In this document: piece by piece, positions 35,007-46,976 of the stretch
Layout: each line of letters opens with the position of its first letter
Numbering within the stretch: position 1 is the stretch's first letter
NCBI RefSeq assembly: GCF_000221225.1
Contig: NW_006383034.1
Location: 2,783,645-2,847,644, forward strand
Source of the DNA: Thermochaetoides thermophila DSM 1495
Taxonomy: Eukaryota > Ascomycota > Sordariomycetes > Sordariales > Chaetomiaceae
Direction of reading: 5' to 3'
Length of the DNA: 64,000 nt
Made by a program: the position numbers and the translations under genes
Notes under the pieces: generated by a model
Seen by the model: the letters and a program-made list of their open reading frames with translations, nothing else
What the model was told of the DNA's origin: nothing
Databases searched by the model: none

Positions 35007-37483
35007 ATGCTGCCCAACGCAACCAAACAGTCTGACACAGACCTACGCACGCGTGACGCAACTGTACCCACAACCCCCGAGCAGCAACGTGGCGGTCTCC
35101 CCGCATGGGCCCTTGAGATTAAGCACCCGGAGGGAGATGCTTGCCGAGAGATTCAAGCCATTCGCCGTGCCAGCTTGTCCAACAACCGGAGCCGGATGAG
35201 CAACAGCCCTAGCGTGGGCAGTCCTTGCGGTGTGGCCGGTGCTGCGACCGGTTCGGCTAAGCGTGTGGCTGTTGTTGGCCGCCTGAAAACCGGTTCGGTC
35301 GAGGTAAGGATCACATCGTGTGTTCCCATCTCATTCCCCTTGTCCATGTCACCTTTGGAGTTTGGGTCCTGGATGCCATGGCAAGAGAAGCTCCCAGCAT
35401 CAGTGGCCAGTGTCGCATGTTGGCTTTGCTTTTTGAGATGTTTCCACAGCCAAAACAAATCGTGAGGTGTAGTCACCCAGGTCACCCTCGATATTCAGGC
35501 CGTCTAGTGTCACGGCTAGCGGGAGCAGCTGAGGTGCACTCACCCGGAATAGTGAACTCTCACTTCTGTTCTTGCCCCTTGTATGTTCTTTTATCCAGCT
35601 CCCTAACCATCTTTAACACAGAAACCCTTCTTCACCTACCCCGTCACAAAAGCCGACCAGGCTTGTTGCCCTGTGCATGCTGCCCGCAAAGCCGACCAGG
35701 ACGATGACAACGACGACTCCAGCTCCGATGAAAGCATCCTCGCTCTTATCGCCGCCATTAGACAGAACAAGCGCTGCAACATTGGCTTTTCTCCCTCCCC
35801 CGGCCCTGTCAATCCTGGGATTGAAGCCTTCACTCATCTGGTTCAAAGCAGCCCCCTTCCTTCACACAAGAGTAACCCATCCCAGGGCCTGCCCCCGCTC
35901 GCCCTGACAGAGATCAACGGCCAGGCAACACTCTTCACGCCCAGGGAACCTCTTTTCCCTTCGTCACCTTCTCTGCCCATTTCTATGTCGATTTCGTCTG
36001 CGGTCCATTGGTCTTCACCACGCTTCGACAACGTCAGCCGCAGGCTATTCACAGCAAAGGAATTTTCTGGGTCTTCGCCGCCTGAGTTCAGACGGAGTGG
36101 TATTCATCTGCGTGAGAATCCAGACAAGATGGATGTCAACAAGGAGAGTTCTGGCCCCGACAATAGAGCTAACGAAATCCACGTGAGCACCGGCATGAGG
36201 ATTCACTTCACTGGTGGCGTGGCTACGGTCCAGCTGTCGCAACCGGAGCAATCTCAGATTTCCCGGGCGCAGGACCAGGTTGCCCAGCTCGCTGTTGTTT
36301 CCAGCAACCAACAGTGGGCCAATATTCAAACCCAACCGGCGCAGACACCCTCTGTGGCTGCTCAGGTCAAGCAGCCTATTCATGCAGTCGACGACCAGAC
36401 TGTGCAGGCAGCACAACCCGCGGCTCTACCTGTTCAAGATCCCCAGTCAGCTTCTGAAAACAAGGATACTGACAAAGAATTTGACAACAATACCACAGGC
36501 GAAGAGCCTGCCGATGTAGTTGAAGAGGACGAGGAGTACAACCCAGCAATTGACATCCTTCTTGCAGACATACGCAATCTTCAGTGTTCCGAGGCCTACA
36601 AAATTCCCAGGGCCATTTTGACCGCTGCTGCGCAACTTGCACCCCTCAAAGATGGTACCGACAAACTTGATGCTGAGGCACAAGTTTTGGATTTCAACCC
36701 CAATCTGGACGATGCTAATCACCTCATCGCCGCTCAAAACCTTCTCAACAAGCGCTCCGTCCATCCGGACCAGCTGCCCCTAGCTGACTTGGGCCCTGAG
36801 ACCTTCAACGACCCAAACTTCTTCAACTCCCTCCCTATCGGGCTGCCCCTCCCCGATCTCCCCGCCGCCCAGGCCTCGCAAAAAGCAGGTCTCACCTTGG
36901 GCGACCCATCTGTCCTCGACCAACTGGAGCCAATCCATGTCGACTTGCTCAGCCTGCTCAGCCCTGACAATTTAGACCAGCCGATGATCGATCTCGAGGA
37001 GGCCGTGCAGGGCAACAAGTATCCCGTGATAATGGACCCGGCAAAAGGTCATGGATACGTGTGGTTGCCGCGGGACAAGGAAGGACGATCTGAGCCCGGG
37101 TGGAGGAAGTGGCCTTGGGATCCTTTGTTGCCGGTGAGTGCTGCCGTTTTTGGTTGGGTTGTGTTGAGGTTTCACTGGTGCCTGGTGACTTCCCGGATGC
37201 TCCATCTTCAACTGGGTCCCTTCAACCAGCCATTCATCCTTCATCTTGTCCGTCGTCACATGATCCCAGGCAGCAAGCTAACCTCTCGCAGCCAGTCCTA
37301 GGCCAAGGATGCGCCCCCACTGGCGCCGTCGCCCTGCCTCATCCATGCAACGCAGACTCAGCCCTCCCCTTCTACATGCAAGCACTCTTCTACGGCCAGT
37401 CGATCAACAACAAGTTGTTTGACTCGACTGTCACCCGTCTGAACAACCTCCGCGAAGTCGTCGGTGCGAGCGCGCCCTCTTAG
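35007..37483 (+). CDS. Acidic low-complexity protein of unknown function
   Basis: Three exons (35007-35303, 35622-37133, 37292-37483) keep phase 0 throughout and give 666 residues. Introns have GTAAGG/CAG and GTGAGT/CAG ends with CTAAC branches; the first is long (318 nt). The N-terminus is polar; an acidic serine patch (DDDNDDSSSDESIL) and a Pro/Ser-rich region follow; a Gln/Val-rich segment is next, then an acidic EEDEEYNPAID. A more ordered C-terminal part holds GHGYVWLPRDKEGRSEPGWRKWPWDPLLP and QALFYGQSINNKLFDSTVTRLNNLREVVG, perhaps the conserved core. No domain is recognised. The terminal TAG (37481-37483) is odd: the same frame then stays open for another 120 codons. Confidence 0.65.
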
Positions 37484-37843
37484 GAAGAGGTCGGCTTCTT
37501 TGTGGAGGATAGGAGGGGACAGAAAAGGAAGAGAGGAAATAGCTCTGACGATGAGCAAGAGGTTGACTTTGGAGAGTGGCTTGTTGATGGGGTGATGGGA
37601 ATTGATGAGGAGACTGAGCAGCAAGAGGTGGAGGAGTGTCATGATAAAAGGAAGGAGAAAGAAACGGAAAAGGAAGAGATTCTGCCAGTGAATCCGGACA
37701 GGGTGGTGCCCGTGCACTTGCCGGGGAAGATCCTCGGTCGGCAAACAAACTCGGTGTACTGGGAAGGTCTGGACGGACCGATGAAAGAGAGTCGGGGGGA
37801 GTCGGATCCTTTTTGGGGATTTCGAAGCTTAAGGTTCAGGTAA
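37484..37843 (+). other. In-frame continuation after the TAG of the preceding gene
   Basis: The frame of exon 3 continues to a stop at 37841-37843 and encodes a charged, coding-like segment (RRGQKRKRGNSSDDEQEVDFGEWLVDG..., ending in GKILGRQTNSVYWEGLDG). The acidic and basic style matches the upstream protein, so this is probably its original C-terminus cut off by a CAG-to-TAG or similar change, or a separate exon reached by splicing. Confidence 0.45.
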
Positions 37844-39124
37844 AAGATTTCAGATGGAGTGAGGGATCTGAGATGTGTTCCTTTAAGGGTGTGGCGTAAT
37901 ATGGTACATTTGACTGCATATTGGCTGTCGAGAGGGATATCAGCTGAGTTATGGTTTTGAAAATGTTCATTTTTGGGAAATGGTAACAGAGGCATCGACC
38001 TAGATAATATTGCTGGGATGCTCATTCGATGAAGGTACTGAAATTTGGGCTAGGAAATAATCGGGTATAGGATTGGCGTTTGTGCTGGAATGGTTATCGG
38101 TTTCACCGGAGTTGAGGACGGCTTTGGTCTGTCGTTAGCACAGATCGAGGTATGATACCCAGGACACTTGGACTCGGAGGATGGATATTGGGGCTCGGCA
38201 AGATGCTCGGATCGCTTGTTTCGCATGGCTTGGTCGCAAGGAATGGCTTCCCACATCAACCATCAACTGTTAGGTTAGGTAAACCTTAGCTCCCAGCTGC
38301 TGTAATGGCAAGTGGGTTGGTAACGACATTGAAGTTTGTTGACAGTTGACGTGCCACGCAGGTATTGATGTCAAGAAGTCCTAGAACATGTATGTTGAGC
38401 CCAACATCTCACGAGATTGTGGCGACCGAGGCGAGTAATATAACTGGGGTTACACCATATGAAAGCTGAGCCTTCAAAATGTTTCTCTCGAGCTACGCCG
38501 TTCGTTGGCCCAAGTATCTGTTGAGTTGGGTTCAGTAAAGCTCAATTGGGGAACAGAGTGTACTAGGGCCATTGTTGACTTCATTAGCTTCTAACTCAAA
38601 CTCGCGTCTGAACATGGAGATCTCTACTGCGCTTGGCACAATCTGCATTTCGCGATGCAAGTTTCGTTGAAAAGTTGCTTGAAAAAATCAGTGCTAGACT
38701 CTTAACCATTTCCGCGCTAACAAGCCTCTACCTCTGAACGAAACTCGCTGTTAAAGATGGGAATGAGTAAAGGGAAAACGCCACGCATTATTCCCATGGT
38801 AGCAGCTACTTTGGTCAACAAGGAGATGCTCGTCAAGATCAATGATCTCCGGGCCCTTTTCTTGCAAACTGCACAGCTACTGCAGTCACGCTTGGGAATG
38901 CCACTGGGAAGAACCATCTACCGTATACCATTTTCTCGTCGGACTCCAACGACTTTAAACAACCTCCGCCTCTAGAACAACATTTACATCTGCCTCTTGA
39001 AGACCGGTGGCGTTCTTGTGTCAGCCAGAGCATATACCGTCTTGGCCAGTAAAGATGTTTGGACAACAAGCCGGAAGAGGCCAAGACAATGCTGAAGATC
39101 TACAAGTTGCTCACAACTGTTTGC
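37844..39124. other. Intergenic, nothing recognised
   Basis: Short open frames near 38717-39084 without domain signals. Confidence 0.45.
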
Positions 39125-41112
39125 AGGGACTTGATTTATTCGATTTTATTTTTCTACAGTTTCACCACTGGGGGTGCTAAGTCGTGCCCACGGCGCCGGC
39201 GGGCAAGAGCCATCTAAAAAATATTAATTACAGGTGACGCCGGAGGAAAAAACCCGCGTGAGAGAAAAAACCGACGTGAAGTATTGAAGGGCTGTCATGT
39301 CACATGATTGAGGGGAGGGAGAGTAGTTCAGGGGAGCTGTGTCCGGCCCTTGGGTTCGAAGGGGGGTTTGTTAATGCGCCACCAGCTACGCATAGCCGAG
39401 GGAGGCACTCGTCGTTTCTTGGGAGCGACAGGGGGAAGGCTGAGCCACGCCCTGATCCCTAGGTACTTTGGCTCCTATAAGGGCTTAGCCCTGAGCCTGC
39501 TGGCCGCTTAGTGCAGGCGAGACCAGCTCCGGTAAGGGGGTCGGGCAAGCCTGATCCACAGAGAGTGGTTGGCCGGCAGCATCTCTGCGCGAGCTCTCCA
39601 CCTTGCTCACTCTCTGTCCAGCAGGTACTCTGGGTAGAGGCTAGCTAGCCACCAGAGCCACGCGGTCGGGATCGTCCGCCAACCGGGAACATCATCTGAG
39701 TGCCGCGTTCGCGACCTTGGTGAGGGACGACCACACCGGCGTAAGTCTAAATGGGACTAAGCGGCTGTTAACCGCGGCCCTAGTTGGGCCGGTATCGAGT
39801 TGGACCATGCCATACAGGAGGGAAGGGATGACAACCGTGTCGAAGATCTTGGGGCCGGCCGAGGGGGAAAGCCCCGAAGCCTCGTGTTGGATAAGCGCTT
39901 GATCAACCCCACCACCGATGCTGTTGCCGCCGCCCTCGAGGCTGCTTGGGTCACAGGGCTGAGCTTGGGGTCCAGGGAGACTCCAAGCCACTTGACGGAC
40001 TTATCAGGGGAGGAAGGACGTCCTCTCCACCTGGGTCGAAATTGTTGTGGGGTCGATCCTGCCACGCCTCGCTCCGATGCCGGCGGGGGGGGGGGGGGAT
40101 ATAGGGGACCTCTGTCTTGTTCGGGTCGACCCTGAGGCTAAGCCCTCGGGTGACGAGGAGCCCGTGGTAGCCTTGTCTTGCCATGGTCTCCGCATGGTGG
40201 ACGAGCAACTGGACGAGGTCCAGTGCCGGTCTGGACGGGATGGCTCCGGCCACGTCTGGGGAAAGCAAACTCGAGCACAGCGCCGCCACAGTCATCCGGG
40301 GGGCCAGGAGCCTCTCCACTCCCTTGCTGAAGGTCGACAAGGGGTAATAGGCCGCCAGCCTTTGTACGACCGAGGGTCCCTGCCAGATTTCGATATGGTA
40401 ATGACAATTGCCTGCTTGAAAGCTTTGGGGAAGATGCCTAGCGGCATGCAGCCTTCGGTGGTAGCTCGAGCCGTCGGGCGGACGAGCTCCCAAGTGTTTC
40501 TGAGGAAGGCTAAAGGCACCCCGTCCGGACCGGGAGTGCTAGATGTGGCTCCGAGAGGGTGTCCTTGAGCTCATCGCTGGGTGGGGCGGCCAGCCGCGTC
40601 GACCATTGGGGGGGTAGCTGGGGGCCGAGCCAGGCCGGGCGGGGGGCCCTCCTGGGCTCTGGCAGGGCGAAAGGCCTGGGTAGCTACGTACGCTGCTACC
40701 TGCTCCGTGTCCGACACTACCCTACAGTCGACGATAATAACCGTTGGTCTGTCGTCAAGGGCATCTTTGCGCCACCTCAGTATCCTCCCCCACTCTGCCG
40801 AGGACGTGGCAGCGGAAATCCTTTCCTTGTAGAAGTTGACTCTAGCCTCCTTGCAGAGCTTTCGATATACCATAGGGTCGGTCTCCCTGGCTGTGGCAAG
40901 TGCCTGCGACCACCACGGGGCGCTCTTAGTGTGCTTGCCGGGCCGAATGGAGAAGCGCCCCGCCACGCCAGCTAAGACGTCATAAACTGCCCGAGCGAAC
41001 TGTTCTAGCTCCTCACGGGAGATGAAGCTGGCCAGGGCCAGGGGGAGGAGGGTACGTAGTAGGCAGGTCGCCTCCTCGAATCGCGGTTTGCAGGGACGTC
41101 TTGCAGGAGAGT
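39125..41112 (-). mobile_element. Tad-like LINE (copy D), internally deleted and 5'-truncated
   Basis: From the right it starts in the linker region (PGKHTKSAPWWSQALATARETDP) and continues into RT (FPKAFKQAIVITISKSGRDPRSYKGWRPIT, AIPSRPALDLVQLLVHHAETMARQGYHGLLV). It then jumps directly to LSLRVDPNKTEVPYIPP, skipping the DSAYPSV to YMDD region that copy B retains. The thumb and C-terminal parts and 3' UTR follow, ending in a TTTATT-type tail near 39128-39150. A run of 12 or more G at about 40086 adds a frameshift. Confidence 0.85.
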
Positions 41113-41861
41113 GACGCTACATAGCTGTCAGAACTCAACTGATATATCCTTCAGGCAACCAGTTGCAACTTGACAAACTTTCACAACGTTGGAGCGTAGC
41201 ACAAGGCATTCTTCACCTTATCAACTCGCATCTTTCTGGTTTTATTGGGAGCAAATATCCCAACTAGATTGAAGTCATTCGGAGAGGCTAGCAGGCAGCT
41301 TTTCTTTCGTATAATTTTTGCGACAGGATGTCGAAAATGCTCTGATCTAGCAATCAGTGAAGGATATCTGCGCAGATATTGGTGGAATTTTGCGTGTTGC
41401 GCTCTTAGACTCCAGTGACCGCGAGGCCATCTGAGACTTTCCTCAACCTGTACCACTCCGATTGAAGTCGGGAACGATCAAGAGGATTCAGGCCATCCGA
41501 TTCGACAATTATATCTGTCAGAAATCTATCTCCTCCGCGGCTTACTTGCGTCCTGGATTCTCATTACGGCCCTGAAGAAGCGGCAGAATGTCCATATGAC
41601 ATGCGTTCATCAACCAATCCTATCGCTGTGTCGTATGTGGCGAAGGGCACTCCCAGCGAGGCATCCGAGTTCGCATATCCTGATGTGGCAATTTTTACTC
41701 GCTTGCCTGCAGTTTTACTGTGGCGGGCTCCAGAATCCCCAAGTAGCAATTGACTCTCACGATGTGGTTTTCTGGCTGCTTCACAACACTTGCGAACAGC
41801 GAGAACATGTAACCTTTGCACTATGGCCAGGGCTTGAACTATTGCCGACGTGCTCAAGCGG
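41113..41861. other. Intergenic, nothing recognised
   Basis: Minus-strand open frames at 41181-41456 and 41564-41857 have no domain signals. Confidence 0.4.
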
Positions 41862-42276
41862 TGTCACATGGACACAGCAGTCCAAGTAGAAGAAATAACT
41901 TTGACAGTCGACATATAAACACCAGTGACATAAGAGCTGAGAAGGGCAAAGGCATATCTGATTGGTAGAGCTCGGAAAATATGAGGGGGTGGCAAGAATG
42001 AGTTAGATAACCTTGCCACGCTGAAGAGAACCCCTGAAGATTGCAGGAGACCGCGAACTCACAAGGGCAAAGGAATTTAATAAGGGGAGCTACTTGGACA
42101 CGATGAAGGAATTCTCTTGGTCTTTCCTCTCCCTAACACAAGGACACTAAGGACCAAGAAAGATTATTACAGGTAGTAATTGACTTCGCTGTGCACCTCA
42201 CATTGTCAGTGGCCATCATCTAACCCATTTGACTCATGATGATCCCTGTCTACACCAGACCAAGTCACCCGTTACA
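41862..42276 (+). repeat. Solo LTR, family 1 (copy 3)
   Basis: TGTCACATGG to CCGTTACA, 415 bases, close to copy 1 over the whole length. The flanking pentamers do not match, suggesting later rearrangement. Confidence 0.85.
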
Positions 42277-43462
42277 GAAAGAGATAGAGATCTGCACCAG
42301 GCCCCGTAGTCGAAATTGTGAGGACGCAAAATACCGCCGCTTTCTCCCCATGCCAACTAGCCTCTTGCAAGACTTTTTTATGTTGAGACGGCGTGGACAA
42401 GGTATTAAGCACAGTCCAATAGGCTTTTGGCTCATACGAAGCCATTAAATAAGAAGTACCCTTTCTTCTCAAAGGCTGAGGATGCCCGGCACGTTAATGC
42501 GTGGCATACTAGAACTTGCCAGGTGTCAGAGGATGACAGCTGTTCGGAGGATGGTGAGAAAACTGCTGATGATGTATAAGAAAATGCTGGTGATGGTGGA
42601 TTGACACGCACATCGAGGTAATGCAAAACTAATATCTGTTACATTCACTCACCGGCGCGCAATTATTGACTGTACAGATGGTGCCGTAGTTTGAGCTTCG
42701 AGTAACGCAGAAATCTCCTAGATGGCTAACCTCTAGTGGCAGAAGTCCTGATTCTTGTGGTATCTGAATTGGCCGCTGTGACATCCAGCTCATATTTATT
42801 TCAGACCTCTATACCTCTTTTCCTTTTCTTCATACTTTCATTCGTCTGCTCTCCGTCCCCTCTTACTCTTTACATCCGTTACTCTGTTCTCTTCCTCCTT
42901 TGCTCAACCTGATAATGGGAGGTTTTGACCCTCATGAGCCATTTGTAAACAGAATCTAAGTCTAATACCAACAGTGTTTGTGCAAGTGACCAAGGTGTGG
43001 TTACCGCCGACCTACCTCGGTCAGCCCAGGCTCTACTGAGGTCAGGTGCACACTTGACCTTATGTAAGAGCCATGCTCATCCAACCTCACGCGTGTGTAG
43101 TTCAGAAGGTAAAGCGTTGTTATTCTGCAGCACCAATTGTGCTTGACAAATTCCCTCAGGGCCGCGTGTCCTGCAAGGAATGCCCAAGTAAATACTCCCA
43201 TCCCCATCACCTTTTTCTTTTACATCTAACAAACAGCACAAGAATTGCCCTTTTTGTCAACCTTGCAAGTAACATCAATGGAATACAGAACTGCTCGGAA
43301 CCCTGACACACACGCAACCATTTTAAGTTCCTCACCTAAGCGCTTTAGTTGTCGATGAGTTCATCATGGCCCATTTGCTACTTGGAGACATTACGCCGTT
43401 GAGGCACTAAAACCTTTACACAGCGGCACTGTACTTAGAATCTGTTGAGTACATCCGCTATG
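42277..43462. other. Intergenic with a doubtful small multi-exon gene
   Basis: A CT-rich promoter-like block (42790-42905) precedes an ATG at 42915 (MGGFDPHEPF). Good splice signals follow (CTAAT..CAG near 42965-42975; CTAAC..CAG near 43228-43236). A last exon could end in HKNCPFCQPCK. Frames do not join without a stop in my reading, so I do not call a gene. Confidence 0.25.
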
Positions 43463-43848
43463 CTATGACTTTGGAAACTCGGTGGTCTTAATAAACTTGA
43501 CATCATCTAACTCTCCCTTGGAAGCGTCGTGAACAAGGACATATGACGCATTCGGGTCCTTGCTCCATCGTGCAGCTTTGGCCATAAGCATAACTGAACA
43601 AGCTGCGAGAACCCCATACATTGTGTTCAATTTAATTTGCCTGTTATAGCATTGAAGATATCAGAGACTCCATGGGAAGAACAAAGAACTGGTGTAGAAG
43701 AACGCACCGCCGTATAGGTTCACTTGCTGGGAGAGATTCTTGTCCTCCAGGACCACCCATATCATCCAAATCGGGCTTGTTACGAATCCCGGGTTGTCCG
43801 GCCACACCTCGACGCGGTTGGAGATAGCGAGGTCTGACCTGGCAAACT
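43463..43848 (-). pseudogene. Remnant of an unrecognised membrane-associated protein
   Basis: The minus strand reads about 125 codons of protein-like sequence with a single TGA. It begins ARSDLAISNRVEVWPDNPGFVTSPIWMIWVVLEDKN, has the hydrophobic GGAFFYTSSLFFPWSL before the TGA, then continues MYGVLAACSVMLMAKAARWSKDPNASYVLV to a stop at 43463. An acceptor-like CAG lies just upstream. I do not know the family. The single stop may be a nonsense mutation or lie in an unrecognised intron. Confidence 0.35.
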
Positions 43849-44764
43849 CTCCTTAGCGTAGTCCTAGTCGACGAACTCATTCCTCGCCGCATTGGCATAA
43901 TGTTAATCATTGTGTAAAAACACCTGGATAACTTAAAAATTGAGATTCAAGAAGTTGTTCTAAGACCCTAAAAAAAACCTGATACTTACCAACCTTCTTA
44001 TACACCTAAAAACAGCTTGCTTTGTCGATGACATCACCCTGACGGCCGGGTAAGTGGATCGTAATGCCATCTCAACTCATAAAGTCTTGATAGATTCCGC
44101 CGGGCCCTGCTGGGGCGAACCTGGCGACTCTTGAATAGTTCAGTAACTACCAACTTTGTCAATGCGTGAAGGACGGGTCAATTTATTTTTCCTCTGTAGA
44201 TGGAAAGTTATCTAATCAAAATAAAGTTCATGGGGGTATAATTTTAAGACGATCAGCATCACCATGTTATTTCCGCAACGTGAAGTCTTGTAGCTTCGGT
44301 TTGTGCTGACGCAACGGTGGAGATGAGTCACAACGTGACCAATCAGACACTCCGCTTGGCGGCAGAAGGACCCCTCACCAACCAGACGTCTCATTCGACT
44401 TCGGAGATCAAGATGCCGTGAATGCCATTGTGCGGATGATTGAGGGCTACAGGGCTCTGGCCCAAGACCTGGCTGCAGGCGCATAAAGTATGGCTAATTG
44501 CGTGCTTCGATATCTCCAATAGAAGCCCTGCCCTGCATGGAGTGCATGGCCCGTCGTCCTTGGACGGTTTCCAGGGCTGGGCGACACAAAACAGGATCCG
44601 TCTCCACTATCTCTTCGATTCTGCACTTCCCCTCCTGCCTCTTCTCCCCGCTCTTGGTGAGAAGGCTTCTCCAGACTTTATGCAAGGTCTGTCCCTCGCT
44701 TCATCGTCTATCAGTTTTAGCGCATCCGCACCCGAGACAGCACTTTAGCACGTTTTCCAGAAAG
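43849..44764. other. Intergenic, promoter of the Rieske/AIF-like gene
   Basis: Short open frames only. The CT-rich stretch around 44600-44700 fits a leader region. Confidence 0.45.
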
Positions 44765-46490
44765 ATGGCGCAGGAGTACAAACTTAAGGGGATAACGTCC
44801 TTGGCGCTCAAGCCAGGCGAAAAGCTCGAGGCTGAGGTCGAAGGACTGGATACAAAAGTCCTCCTCCTAAATGCGGGAGGAAATGTCCAAGCCGTCGGTT
44901 CCCGTTGCACCCACTACGGCGCCCCCCTTGTCAAGGGCGTCGTTGGAGCAAATGGGACAATTACATGTCCATGGCACGGCGGTAAGATCTTGTCCACATT
45001 CAAGTTAACTGAAACTATCCAAGCTTTGCCAGCACCTGTCAACTGTGCCCAGATATCTGACAACTCGGACACACATAGCATGTTTCAACGGCAAGACAGG
45101 AGATGTCGAAGACGCACCCGCACTGGACCCTTTACCTGTGTTCAAAGCAATTGAGCGCGACGGAGCTGTGTACATTTCGGGTGACGCCGCAGTGATCAAG
45201 AATGGTTATCGCAAGCCAAATTTCCAGTGCGCAGCGAGCGGTGGTGATAAGGTGTTGGTTGTGGGCGGCGGCTCTGGCGCGCTGGGAGTGATCGAGGGTT
45301 TGCGAGAGAAAGGGTTTCGAGGGGCCATTACCCTCATTACAAACGAGGGTTACCTTCCAATTGACCGCCCCAAGCTGAGCAAGGCGTTGATGACAGATCT
45401 GGGTAAACTTCAGTGGCGGGATGAGAGCTGGTTCAAGAGTGGTAGTGTCGACATTGTCAACGACGAGGTTACTTCAGTGGACTTTGCGACAAAGACTGTC
45501 ACCACCAAGACAGGGAGCAAGTTTGCCTACACCAAGCTCGTTCTTGCCACCGGTGGGACACCTCGTGCCCTCCCTCTTCCTGGGTTTAGGGAGCTGGGCA
45601 ACATTTTCACGCTTCGCACGGTGCACGACACCAAGAAGATTGTCAGTGTCATCGGGGAGAAGGGCAAAAAGATTGTCATTATTGGATCGTCGTTTATCGG
45701 TATGGAAGTGGCCGTTGCCACTGCGGCTGGCAACCAAGTTACCGTCGTTGGTCTCGAGAAGGTGCCGCTCGAGCGCGTTTTGGGTGAGAAGGTGGGGGCC
45801 ATCATCCAAAAGGGCGTTGAAGCAAAGGGCGTTAAGTTTTACCTCTCGGCTTCTGTCGAGAAAGCCGAGCCTTCGCCTTCGGACCCGTCGGTGGTTGGTG
45901 CCGTCTACCTTAAGGACGGCACGAGACTTGACGCTGATATGGTCATCCTTGGAGTCGGTGTGACACCGGCGACGGAGTACCTCAAAGGCAACAGCCAGGT
46001 CCAGCTGGAAGCGGACGGTAGCATCAAGGTCGATGAGTCTTTCTCGGTCATTGGCCTGGAGGGTGTGTATGCAATTGGCGACATTGCAACTCATCCTTAT
46101 CACGGACCTGGAGGAGACGGGAAGTTGGTGCGCATTGAGCACTGGAACGTTGCCCAGAATGCAGGCCGCACGGCAGCAAGGCACATCGTCGACCCAACTG
46201 TCAAGCCCAGATTCTACACTCCCGTCTTCTGGAGTGCCCTTGGTTCGCAGCTCCGCTACGCGGGGAACACGACGGCGAGTGGCTGGGACGATTTGATACT
46301 TCAAGGTGACCCCGACCAGGGCAAGTGGGTGGCATATTATGCCAAGGGAGAGACCATTGTTGCCATGGCCAGCATGGGCATGGATCCTGTCATGGCTCAG
46401 TGTGCGCAGCTCATGTCCCTGAACAAGATGCCCACAAAAACGCAGCTCATCGGGGGTCTTGATGTGCTAAGTCTTGGTCCTCCAGAGTGA
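44765..46490 (+). CDS. Rieske - FAD/NAD-dependent oxidoreductase, AIFM3-like
   Basis: This flavoprotein transfers electrons from NAD(P)H through FAD, with an N-terminal Rieske 2Fe-2S centre. Two exons (44765-44981, 45079-46490) give 542 residues. The splice creates CPWHGACFNGKTGDVEDAP. Rieske ligands are CTH (about residues 48-50) and CPWH (about 68-71). The FAD site is GGGSGALGVIEGLREKGF; the NAD site is IVIIGSSFIGMEVA; the second FAD motif is VYAIGDIATHP. A C-terminal reductase domain follows. Intron 1 has a GTAAGA donor, a CTGAC branch and a TAG acceptor. Family members are annotated as apoptosis-inducing-factor-like or rubredoxin-reductase-like proteins; the electron acceptor is unknown. 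The neighbouring P450 makes a redox-partner role conceivable, but this is speculation. Confidence 0.9.
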
Positions 46491-46976
46491 CTGGCGATCC
46501 ACTAATCTTCCTCTCACGAGCTCATTGGCTTGGAGGATTGTGTGAATCGTCCTTGCGGCGCTGCTTACTTAAGCAGAAATGGTGATTTGAGATCTCGCTC
46601 GGTTTTTGATCTGGTCAACCGAACCCTAACCCTCCTTGAACACGGCTTTGCCAGCGCGGCAAATTTTCGACTTTGGGCCACCACTCGAGAGGGGACACGT
46701 TCATTCCTCATTTTTACGTTCTCTTGTGTTATCAATAGGCTAACAGCGGCGTAGCTGGTACTGACTGACTGACGTTCAAGAGGTAATCTTTATAGCTTGC
46801 AAATTGTCTGGGAACTCTGAAAGATTTCTTTTTCTTAGCTTAAATGTTTAAAGCTACCATTAGACCCCAACGATTAACTTATGGGTTTCACAGTGTTTTG
46901 GTCAACCAACGCATCTTGCAAGAGTTGTCTTCGTTTGGGGGCCGTTGACCTCGTGGAGCTTCTATCTCTTACTCAG
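46491..46976. other. Intergenic between oxidoreductase and P450 genes
   Basis: No gene seen. The P450 frame is open back to an ATG at 46881, an alternative start. Confidence 0.5.

Noticed and set aside
37502..37843. A separate gene starting at 37502
   Set aside because: It begins with GTG, is in the frame of the upstream exon, and reads as its continuation after TAG.
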